From assembly GCA_025331565.1 (NCBI GenBank), contig JAFREQ010000041.1, positions 372,001-436,000 of the forward strand: 64,000 bases of DNA, written 5' to 3'. The DNA is from Holacanthus passer. Taxonomy: Eukaryota > Chordata > Actinopteri > Pomacanthidae. Under the pieces are notes generated by a model that made no database searches, had not been told where the DNA came from, and worked only from the letters and a program-made list of their open reading frames with translations. The position numbers and the translations under genes were made by a program. Below, piece after piece: positions 48,591 to 64,000 of this stretch; the stretch's first letter is position 1; each line of letters starts with the position of its first letter.

Positions 48591-51538
48591 GCTTACAAAG
48601 TCCTGTGACGCCTCACCTCAAGTTATTTATCAGACCTCTTATTGCCCTTTGTCCCATCCTGCTCCCTGAGCTCCTGATGCATTGTTCTTTGTTGTTCCAG
48701 ATTAATACAGAAAGGTGATAAAGTCTCCCAGACTTTGGACCTGCTCTGAGTAGAGTGTGGTTTGAAGCAATACACAGCTGAGCAAGGCGGGTCTTCACTT
48801 TCTATATTTGGCTTTATTGTGAAAAATCCGTACTGGAATTGGCTTTACTATCTTTTCTCATTCTTGAACCCCACAGCAAATTGTACCAGGCTCTACTGAA
48901 TGGGGACACACATGCTTTCTTTCCTGCTGCATTACTTTTTTCATCAAATGTTACTGTCTCACTTCCAACCCAACCACAGATTATCTCACACATCATCTAG
49001 AGACAAGTCAGCTCATAATGACTCTTCTTCTTCCTGTCACATCTGGGAAGCCTTTCGGACTCATGAATTGTCACCCCATCATTGTCTGTGGTCAGAATCT
49101 CTTATCCAACACAAGTAAATCTATACTGAAGCTGTTTAAGTCCAGGGGATATACACAACTTCTCACTGCTGCAACCACAGAGAACATACAGCTCGACCTC
49201 ATTCAGCACTTTGCCAAGCGGAATCAGTCTCTCTGAGGCTTGATATGATGGCTGTAATGTGCCAAAAAGAAACTGACCTGTTCTGGTATGGTGAAAACAT
49301 GTCAGTTGTCACAATCATGTTTTCTGTTTAGGTTCCTCCAACAGGTCTTAAAAATGGCAGGTGAGACAAAAATATACTGAGCATCATGTTGTGTGTTTGG
49401 GTAACCACGTTGTTGTTGGACTTGGACTCCATGTAAAGGAAAAACCTAATTGTGTGGTTACATGACATGCTGTTAGACTTTATTTAGGAAGTAGGCTGAA
49501 ATTTGTTGGTAATCTTAACTTTCGAGGGTATTATCAGGGTGAGTGTGGGTCAGGGTTGATAAATGCACATCTGCTTCAGCAGCTGTACACAGCACTGTAC
49601 ACAGCTGCTAACATTTACTATAGCAGAAATGCATCATAAAATATGTATTCCAGATGTAACACATACTGATACACTGATCAGCAGATACCCCACATTTCCA
49701 TCCCACCCACCAGGACGAGTGAAATTGCTGGAGACTATAACTCATGTAAGTTTGCTTCCTACTACTTCCACAACAGTGCGTCTCTGTGTGAAATGGTGCT
49801 GGACAGAAAATGGTTTTCTTCCCTGCACCAGTGTATTTGATTATAGTGTATTATTGTAATACTTTTGAAGATGTTTTGTTTCAAAGTCTTGACAGTGTAT
49901 TATGACAACTTTGTGTTTTCTCTTGTTAGCTCCACCCTCCTGCCTCCACACCACCATCGGTGCATCTTTTGCTATGCACAGCTCAGTCCAGGAGCCAAAC
50001 TGCTGCTGATCCTTTGGCAAGCGATCAGGTGTACGGCTGCAGGGAAACATAACGCTGCGTTTCAGTCATCAGTCAGTCAGCCCTTTCAGAGTGATATACA
50101 CCTCAGTGCAGCATCAAACACTTCCCTAAAAATTATAAATTTTATTATTTAATTTTATTACAAAATCATCTTTGACCAACCAGCTTACAAAAACACTGCG
50201 TTGAAGGCTGTTTTTTAAGGCCCCTCCTCCTCTGTGTCAAGTCCTCACACCAAAAGATTAAACACATTAACAGATTAATGCTTATTTCCTATATTTAGAC
50301 ATACATGATAGACACAATAATATATTAAGAATAAACCCCATAACGTAGCACTGACACGAAAATAAGAGACAGCTTGCCAGCGGCCCTGTGCCAGGGGACA
50401 GAAATCAAGCGAGGGTCTTAGGGTCCTGTACGATGGATTTTCAGTGTCAGACACTTACTTTCCTGCATTCTGGTGAATTATTATGCAATAATTTCAAATT
50501 CCTCCGCAACGCCAAACATGAATTTAAAGGAAAGACAGAGTCAGTAAGAATATTTGTAGTCATTATGAAATAACTCTCATTTTAACCTTTAGTCCAACAT
50601 CCCTGACCTCAGGATACGATTACAAAGCTTTTGCGCTATATTGCTCTCCTAACACCAGAGGCCGCCATTTCCTCTCAATGCTAACCTGGTGGCTACTACC
50701 CGTAGCCCCGGACAATTTTTAACGCGTCAGTTTAATCGGAGAGGGAAAAAGCGAAGAGGTCTTACTCGGCTCTAAATTCCTGATACTAAGAAGATCAAGG
50801 GTCACCTGAATTGACGATCAATGTGGATTATCACCAGTGACGTTAATGGGAAGACATGTGGCCTCCTGTCGCAGATATTGTTCTGTTAAAACTGTGGCAA
50901 GTTCATTAGATTTAGTCCAAATTACCCCCAGCCTGAAATTAGTGATATAGACCAATAAAACTACAAAGCAAGGTTAGAGTTTTATTTCAGGATCAGGGCT
51001 GGAACTCGTGTTAAAAACTACGATGAGCTGTGAAGAAATAAAAAAACATGTCAGCCGACTAACTGACAACAAAAGCTGTCAACATTGTAGTTTCGGGATA
51101 GAAACAAAATACAGTACAAGAAAGAAATTGTACAGTAATTAAACAATTAATGGACGACAATTAAATAATCATGCACCACTGGTTCATGAATAAAATTAAA
51201 TATATGAAAATGAATATGGTTCGAGTTGAACGGAATATCTCCCATGTCGGAAGATGGGTCATTTTTATACACGGAGTGAGCCTCGTGTTAATAGACGATA
51301 TTTGCAAGCATCCAGCAGCAGCCATACGTTGCTGTTGTCATATGGAGGCGCTGAGCAGCAGCTGCAGCGTCTGTCTGTCATCCTCTGAAACAGCCAGCTG
51401 TTTCCAACATGACCGACTTCATCTGAACCATCTCAACTCGACAAACCGACCAACAGGAAGCGCTAAACCGTATTAAGCCAATCACACCGCTGTCAGCTGT
51501 CGCGCGCTGTTACTGGCCCATTAACGGCTCCCTGACAG

Positions 51539-51572
51539 CTCATCATCATCACCACCATCATCACCACCAGCT
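51539..51572. repeat. CAT/CAC trinucleotide tract in mfsd4b 5' leader
   Basis: An imperfect run of CAT and CAC triplets lies 30-60 bases before the mfsd4b ATG. It is probably in the 5'UTR and could vary in length. Confidence 0.6.
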
Positions 51573-51601
51573 CCTCCAGCAGCTGTGATCCGGTCACAGG
51601 T

Positions 51602-57504
<5,903 letters not shown>

Positions 57505-57851
57505 AAGCTCCTCCTGTGACTCCTAAGTGCTGTTGATCTCTCACTTAACACTCAAAGAGCCATGCCTCTACATGTCTGTGCTCATTTGTTGTCCAGAACC
57601 TGAAAACTTCAATATTTATGAACAGTTCTGATAATGTAATGTGCAGTGAATGCCACCCTCACTACTGACCGAAACCTGTGCCGCTTATAAACCACCCATG
57701 TAGTACATCAAGTAAAGGTCTGGGTTTAGCACAGACTCATCAGCACCTCCTGAACGATGAAGGATCAGATTTTGAACTGTACTGCTACACTCTATATTAT
57801 TATAAATAATATCATTGATTCTCTACAAGGAGGTTGTTCCCTTCCACAGTG

Positions 57852-57864
57852 AGGTCAAAGGTCA
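57852..57864 (+). promoter_or_regulatory. Exact DR1 nuclear-receptor motif downstream of mfsd4b
   Basis: AGGTCAAAGGTCA consists of two perfect half-sites with one A between, the textbook PPAR-RXR or HNF4 site. It is about 350 bases after the mfsd4b stop, probably within the 3'UTR. Function is inferred. Confidence 0.4.
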
Positions 57865-58262
57865 GGTTAATCTAAAGATCAGAAATCGCAGGGCTGGTAG
57901 AATTCAGTGCCTTGCTTGAGGACACATGAGCAGAGTGGATAAGTTGAACCAGGGACCGTCGCCCTCTTCTTCATCTCGCCACCCTGCTGTGAAAAACTGA
58001 TGTTTTAAAAATGTAATTTAATTTTGCACTATTGCAGTGATTTCATCAACAGCAGGAAATGTGTGTGATGATAGTTGTGAGACTTAAAGGAAGCTATTTT
58101 TGTTGCACTTTTGTAAAGATGAGATTTGATTTTGTTTTTTGTTTACATGTACTGTAATGTGTCATGTGGCTTGTGGTTCTCTAAATCACGTGTTGTCACT
58201 GTGATTCATTTGAATTTTTGGAAACTGAATCATACACGGAAGGCATTTTAATACATTGACTT

Positions 58263-58268
58263 TTTATT
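58263..58268 (-). terminator. Candidate rev3l polyadenylation signal
   Basis: TTTATT on the + strand reads AATAAA on the minus strand, about 1.0 kb past the rev3l stop. It would end the rev3l 3'UTR near 58245. Confidence 0.5.
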
Positions 58269-59265
58269 ATATCAATCTCAAACCTCCACCCACAGCAATG
58301 TCCATTAAAAACAAACAAAAAAACACCTCCTTCATTATTATTTTTTACATTTATACAAATACACAGGTCCTGTGTACAGCTGTATGGAGAATTGAAGATT
58401 GGATCTTGATGTGGTTTGACAGGTTTTTTTTCCACTGAAAATTGGAAACGTACACAAAACCATATATGCACAAGAAAACAATAGACTCTTCATGACATAA
58501 ATTATCAAAATAGTATTGCAACAGTCCCAGATTTTTTTTTAAAAAACTGAAATGATTTCCAGTTCCTACACACTGTAGATAGTGTGAAGTGTCAAATCTG
58601 CCAGAATTGGACATCAATACAATCAAGGTTAAAAGGAACATGAAAATGTTTTCCTTTAACAGAATGCATAAAAACAGATTTGACTGCATTCATGGCCGGA
58701 GCTTTCATTTTTTTTTTTTAATGCTAATGCACAGTGAGATTATAGATGGAGCCATACAGGAACTATTTACAGAAAGACTGCAGTTGATATAAAAATGAAG
58801 AAAAGTCAATTAGTGGTTTGAATGTAGTTTGTCTTGAGATTTGAAAGGAAGCTCCTTAAAAACCAATGACTTTAAACTGCTACAGCACATACAAGATACA
58901 ACAAGTCATCCTTGATTGGACTGCACTCAGTTCCATGACAGGCAGTCTGTCGCTGTGTCACAAAAGACATCAGCTTCACTCAGCCCATAGCAGCTAATGG
59001 AGATGGCAGCAAACAAGCATGAAGACAAACACAAGCGCTCCCCACAGGAGGCTCAAACCAGACAGTCTGCACACGCAGAGAAATACTTGATAACAAATAA
59101 CAGTTACAAGACAGAATGAAAACCCAACAGGGTTCAATCAAAGTACCATTTAAACTATTACAACTGAATGGACAATGAAACACTGAGGGTAGGGGGCTGG
59201 TGGATGGGGGGAAAGGACAGCGATTAGCACCAAATCAGCAAGGAGCTCCTGGGTTCAGGAGCCAA

Positions 59266-62200
59266 TCAGAACTGCTCCAGCAGCTGTCGGAGGTAGGGGG
59301 CCTTAGAGAGCTGTCTGTTGACCCGGGACAGCTTGTAGAGGACAGGACAGTCCAGGGACACACAGGGCACCTGCCGCTCTGCACAGCCGCTACAGTTCCT
59401 ACAGATCTGGACACAAACACAAACGAGCTGGGTGAAAACAGAAATACTGCACTCTTGACATTTTCTTGACTTACACTGAGAAAAGCTGAGGGACAAGCTG
59501 AGTCTACAAGATCTAAAAAGTATTTGTTACCTTAGCTGTCCTTCCCACTCAGAGTGAAATCACTGTTGTGATGGCTCTTTATCTCTATGACTATCAAAAC
59601 GACCCGCAGAGACTGGGTGAAAGGTCGGTATCAACTTGGAAGCATTTATTGTTACAAGAATGAGGAAATGACTCCTCAACAGGGGCCGCCAGTCAATGTG
59701 GATAGAGACACTTTGCTTTGAGTATCTGTCTGTGTGGCCCCTGACAGACAGCAGCACACATGGACTCACATCCTGAAACTTAGTCTTTCTGAAGTCTCCC
59801 TCAGAATTTGATCAATTTATCTAGTCTAATCTCCACATTACAGTTAAGAGAGAAGTAGCAAGCAGGCAGATATATTAGATGCAGCATATTGTTTCTCCAG
59901 TTAGGGCTGAGTAATATTTCAGTATCATTTATTCTTAATAATATAATGATACGATCTCATTGTGCTATTGTTTTAAAAATGCTGTTAACAAAGTTATTGG
60001 AAAGTAAGTTGATTTTTGAATGTTATTTATATATATGTACATTTGCCATATAAAACATTCTTATTTATATGGTGAAATTGGTTTCAACCATATGGTCCAG
60101 CACTACATGCATGCATTTGTTTCGAAAAGCTAAAATAAGGTTGGGAACTGAATACAGATATGAATCCCAACTATGTAAACCAGCGAATTGAAGCTAAAAC
60201 CTCATGCAAAAAGATAAAAAACTACCTAAAGTCCTATTCCACACAAAAATGTGTTCTGCTTTCATTCACTTTCATGTTCGAGCTTCACTGTGCAGAATGA
60301 TGTATGCACAGATGTGTACAGACGTTTGCTTTAACATTCATCTGCTGAAGAGGGAAAGTTTCTCACCTTAAATCTCAGTTTAACATCTGCATGTCAAAAA
60401 TGATTTTGTGGCATCACAACTAGTTTGGAAGTCAATCATGCAACTTATACAAGTGTGATGTGAAAACTTAAAGCCTCCTCCTTTTAAGAATGTTTAGATA
60501 ATTATTTAACAGTAATTGAGCTTTTTTGTAGACAAATTATAATTCAAAGCAAGAGCATTTTTATATCTTAAAATATGTGTGGAGCTAGAAACCAAACTGT
60601 TATTCCTACCCAGCTCCACTCCTTCCTCCTCACTCCTGTCTCTCACCTTCAGCAGCTGGTCTTGCTGACTCTCCCACTGTCTCATGTCCTGGTAGAGAGT
60701 AACTGCGACTCGCTGGGGATCGGCGCGGCACCGTGAGCACACACCCAGCTGGGTCAGTTCATCACACACGGGGCAGTGAAGTGTGGTGAAGTACTGGGAA
60801 ATGGTTCCCTTCCTCCCCACCTCCTCTCCACCCACGGCAGAGGAGAAGGACACCTTCTGGATCTGTGTGCAAAGACATGGGAATTAGACATGAAAAGTCT
60901 TCAAATGGTTTAAATGAAATTTTATTGTCCAACAACATTATTAGGATTATCTAGTAGAAGATAACTGCATGAAAAGTTGGATAAGAAGTTGTAATATCGC
61001 TGCATCATTCACACAGTGGTGTATGGTCATTCATCATTTTGATCAGCTGTGCTTTCAGTTCTACCAGCAGGTGGCATGTGTGCTCTGTCAGAGTAGAACC
61101 TGACTTCAGCGTTGACACAAAGACTGAGGCAGCAGCGCTGCAGTTTGATGAGTCTCATTCAATCCTCAGCAGGAAGCATGGGAGAGATTTTCTCTTCATC
61201 CTTTGTTCGCTCTCCACTAAACACTGAACACTGAATGAAAAAGATCTTCTGAAAGTCTAGTTTTATTTTGACAGGAAGGGAAGCAACAGACCAAGCTATC
61301 TCTGTTGTGTGCAACAGTAAGCTGATCAGTCAAACATGACATTAGTCAGTCATTAATCCTCCTGGTAAACTCAAGCCCATTAAGATTATATTGTGTGTTT
61401 TTATTATGCTCCTTTTGCTTTCTTCTTTTATACTTTATATGTACTAAAATATATACTTTTTATATTCATGTGGGTTATATAATATAGGAGTTATTATCAT
61501 CACTCATCTGCATTGCTTCTAAATTGCAGAGGTAAAATAAAAATCCTAATGGCTGCTCATTTCCTGACATGAATGGAAACTCTTCTGTCTCACCCTGGGG
61601 AGCTCCTGGTACCAGCTGAAAACGTCCACTCCGATCAGCTGGAACATGCGGGCCAGTGGCGGCAGGATCTGCTTGGTGATGTAGTAGGTGGCGTTGAGGC
61701 GGAGGCTGGGGTCCTGCAGCACCTCCATGGGCCGACGCACCAGCTGGATGAGGGGCACGCCGGGCATCCCGTACACGACCACGTAGGGCACCCGCTCGCC
61801 CACGCGTGGCTCCAGGCGACGGTCGTACGCCATCATACGCCTGAGAGGAAAGCAAACACAAAGAACTTGACAAACCTGATATTAACTGTCGGACCTCAGA
61901 GCTTCATGTTTGACCTGTGCACTAATGCAGCTCTTCTCATGTGGTACATGATAATAAGTATCAATTAATTCATATAAAAGCCAAATAACTGTAAAACATT
62001 TTATGATGAATTCAGTATCATCACGAATCAACCCACCTGATAAATACATGACATAAACTGTACCAGTGCTCATGAATGAGGCAGAATATTTCCCTCTGAA
62101 ATCTGATTTTTTTTCACCCATTAAGAGCTGGGTTGCCTAGCAACAGACTCAGGTACTGTACATGCAGGCTAGTGCAGCCAGACAATGAGCGCTGTGGGGA

Positions 62201-63584
62201 AGGAGTAATTGGATTCACACTGACTACTGTAACTGTTGACAGCAAGCTCTTTCTCACTCTCATGCTCTCTGCTGCAGCTTGCTTACACACACACACACAC
62301 ACACACACTCAACAAGCAAACATATTCATCCAAGTGAAACTAAGGACTTCCTCTGTCTTTTGGTGTGGTGCTTCTCTGCACGTGGCTTACCTGCAAATAC
62401 CCAATGTGATGTCTCACACACACAAACACACAGACACGCAGACACACAGACACACACACACACACCTGGTGAGCTCCAGGGCAGGCACGCAGGCTCCAGG
62501 ACGGTACGATCCGCTGCCCCGGTACTCCTTGGCAAAGGTCAGGTCCTGCATGCTGGCCCGGCCGTCCAGAACCTTCACACACTGACGCTGCACGAACTGC
62601 TTCACCTGGCTGATGTCCCGAGTCTCAAACAGCAGCTTAATGGAACGCTCCAGAATCTAGGGAGAAAACACAGTAATGATAAATGGCCTAGCAGAGATAT
62701 GAAGTGGTTCAAATAAAGCAGGATTTATATGAAATATAAAAAAGCACAAATAGAAGAGTGACTTGATGTTTAATCTCATGAGATTCAAATTGAATCTTGA
62801 CAAATAAATCAGGAGATGAACACTGGGACATTTCAGTGTGTCGACACAAACCCAGCCATGTCCCTGAGCATGCTGGGCCCTTTGCCCCTGACTGACATGT
62901 GTGAGGCAGTCTGAGTAAACGAGAGCGGGAAGAAAGCAGGCATGGCTGTGATTGGTGTAGAGCACAGTGAAACAGGGGAGGGAGGAGGTGGGTTGGTTTG
63001 CCTGTTACCTTGGAAACAGCGGGGCAGCCATCGCGGCGCACCGTCTCGATCCCTTTGGCATCAAACACGGGCTCCTTTTGGTCAAGGTTCTCGTACATGT
63101 AGCCCACGTAGCGCTTCTTTGTCTGCAGTACGCAGGGCAGGTACACCTGAGAAAACACACACAGACACGTTTGTATCACTATTCCCACGGGGACACTCCA
63201 CTGACATAATGTATTCCCTAGCCTCTTACTGTAAATTTAACCATCACAACTGAATGTCTAACCCTAACCTTTACGGAAGTTATGGGTTAGGGTATTCTGA
63301 GTATTCTGAGAGAAGTTCCCATGAGTTGGTGTGCAGTCAAGTCCCCACCGGGATATAGACAAAAACACAGACGCAGAGAGACGCACACACAGACTGCAGC
63401 CTCCTTCTGTCTGTGCATTATCATTTGAATTTAACTGTTGATCTGTGTGTGTGTTTGTGTGTGCACTACCTTCTCAAACTTGAGCTTGACCGGCTTGGGG
63501 TTGGTTGCAGTCACTGCCTCAGCGATCTCATGGCCAATCTTGAAGGCCTGCTCTTTGGTGGCTCCCTTCAGCAAAACAAACATG
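59266..63584 (-). CDS. rev3l: DNA polymerase zeta catalytic subunit, C-terminal exons (partial)
   Basis: Six exons on the minus strand, in coding order: 63584-63470, 63146-63009, 62656-62466, 61840-61594, 60862-60647 and 59406-59266 (stop included). All introns are GT-AG. They encode the last 348 residues; the 5' part is outside the window. The first residues here (MFVLLKGATKEQ) directly follow the YGDTDS catalytic motif of family B, so that motif must sit in the next exon upstream. The KKRYVGYMYE block (DNA-contacting KKRY motif) and the thumb follow. CysA is CPVC-x8-CSRC, and CysB is C-x2-C-x2-C-x6-C-x4-C. CysB carries a 4Fe-4S cluster and binds the POLD2/POLD3 accessory subunits in known Pol zeta. 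The end, KAPYLRQLLEQF, matches vertebrates. The protein extends mismatched or lesion-stalled primers during translesion synthesis in the nucleus. The part seen is intact. Confidence 0.97.
62132..62144. promoter_or_regulatory. X-box-like RFX motif in a rev3l intron
   Basis: GTTGCCTAGCAAC, followed by AGAC, closely matches an RFX X-box (the MHC-type form is CCTAGCAACAGATG). It is in the intron between 61841 and 62465. It is a motif match only. Confidence 0.35.
62283..62309. repeat. (CA)n microsatellite in a rev3l intron
   Basis: About 13 uninterrupted CA units, in the same 625-bp intron as the CA tract at 62416-62465. Confidence 0.9.
62416..62465. repeat. Interrupted (CA)n tract abutting a rev3l splice donor
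   Basis: CA units broken by AAACA, GACACG and GACACACAGA end exactly at the rev3l exon boundary. On the minus strand the exon ends ACCAG and the intron begins GTGTGTGTG, so the obligatory GT is the first unit of the repeat. Confidence 0.85.
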
Positions 63585-64000
63585 CTGCAAAACACACACA
63601 CACAAGTTGGTGCTGACCATGAACTGAAACATGCTACAAGTCACTCCTGCGGAGGCATAAAAGTGAAAGTCTGCCAACGTCTTGTTGTTGTTTTGGATTC
63701 GGACTATAAGTTGAATTACAACAGTGCTGTGCCTGAACCCATCTTGTATATACACTAATGGTGGACTGAAGTGGAGTGAAGCCTGGAAGTAGAAACAAAT
63801 ATGTGTCACTGAGAATTTCTAGATGGATTTCCTTTGAAGATGCTTGCTAAATATAAGCCCAGACCTCCTTTTTGGTTTCCCTGCTCATGTAATTTAGTTT
63901 CATTAAGTGCAAAATAGGCAAAAATGCAGTAGCCTTGTTCATTCTGAGAATTAATGAGTGCCTTTGAGCTAGTTGTCAAAACAATAAAATATGTAATTTG
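63585..64000 (-). other. rev3l intron, continuing past the right edge
   Basis: No exon is seen. The acceptor of the downstream exon is the CAG at 63587-63585. The preceding exon, which should carry the YGDTDS catalytic motif, lies beyond 64000. Confidence 0.75.

Larger units (their letters stand above)
46761..51300. other. Spacer between slc16a10 and mfsd4b
   Basis: No gene is seen. It contains a 'gtgtagcaccgttcatacaa' and 'caaagtgctttacaacaaag' segment at about 47745-47820 that resembles a common fish repeat, and a LINE scrap at 48515-48590. A GC-richer, promoter-like patch lies near 50640-50850. The frame at 49018-49236 has no recognisable domain. Confidence 0.5.
57505..58310 (+). other. 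mfsd4b 3'UTR region
   Basis: Non-coding sequence follows the mfsd4b stop at 57502-57504. I see no canonical AATAAA on the + strand before the rev3l 3' end; an ATTAAA variant lies at 58304-58309. If that variant is used, the mfsd4b and rev3l transcripts overlap tail to tail. Confidence 0.4.

Noticed and set aside
62133..62716. Several frames around 62133-62716 on both strands
   Set aside because: They are created by CA repeats and by the wrong frames of a rev3l exon.

Overview
This window is vertebrate nuclear DNA, almost certainly from a spiny-rayed (percomorph-type) teleost fish. The genes are split by GT-AG introns, the intergenic DNA is AT-rich, and many dispersed repeats belong to types I know from such fish: tRNA-derived SINEs, hAT-like MITEs with CAGTGG or TAGGGCTG ends, Tc1, L1-like and CR1/L2/Rex-type LINE relics, and (CA)n and (ATCT)n microsatellites. 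It holds no bacterial operon, CRISPR array, integrated phage or cassette of unknown genes. I found no tRNA, rRNA or snoRNA gene that I can support.

Four protein genes are present. (1) rpf2, + strand, ten coding exons, 2892-10934. (2) slc16a10, + strand, six coding exons, 13229-43588, with a first intron of 17.8 kb. (3) mfsd4b, + strand, four coding exons, 51602-57504. (4) The last six coding exons of rev3l, - strand, 63584 down to 59266; the rest of this gene lies beyond the right edge. All splice sites given are read directly from the sequence, and every joined frame is open and matches the family.

Layout: 1-2800 is gene-free and carries one MITE. rpf2 follows, with a SINE in intron 1, a possible LINE tail in intron 6 and an L1-like relic in intron 9. 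A 1.6 kb spacer leads to a GC-box/TATA promoter for slc16a10. The slc16a10 introns hold SINE, Tc1, LINE and MITE relics. Its likely 3'UTR runs to about 46.76 kb and contains two more repeats. A 4.8 kb repeat-bearing spacer precedes mfsd4b. mfsd4b and rev3l are convergent, with 1.76 kb between their stop codons.

The genes do not form one pathway: rpf2 is 60S ribosome assembly, slc16a10 is aromatic amino acid and thyroid hormone transport, mfsd4b is sugar transport, and rev3l is translesion DNA synthesis. What links them is conserved linkage: the order and orientations rpf2>, slc16a10>, mfsd4b>, <rev3l match human 6q21 as I recall it. I see no undescribed biological system. The points most worth checking are small: a 28-codon uORF whose stop overlaps the rpf2 start (ATGA), a rev3l splice donor embedded in a GT microsatellite, the mfsd4b start codon inside a perfect splice-donor sequence, two exact DR1 nuclear-receptor motifs, two RFX X-box motifs, and a MITE with an intact 8-bp target-site duplication.
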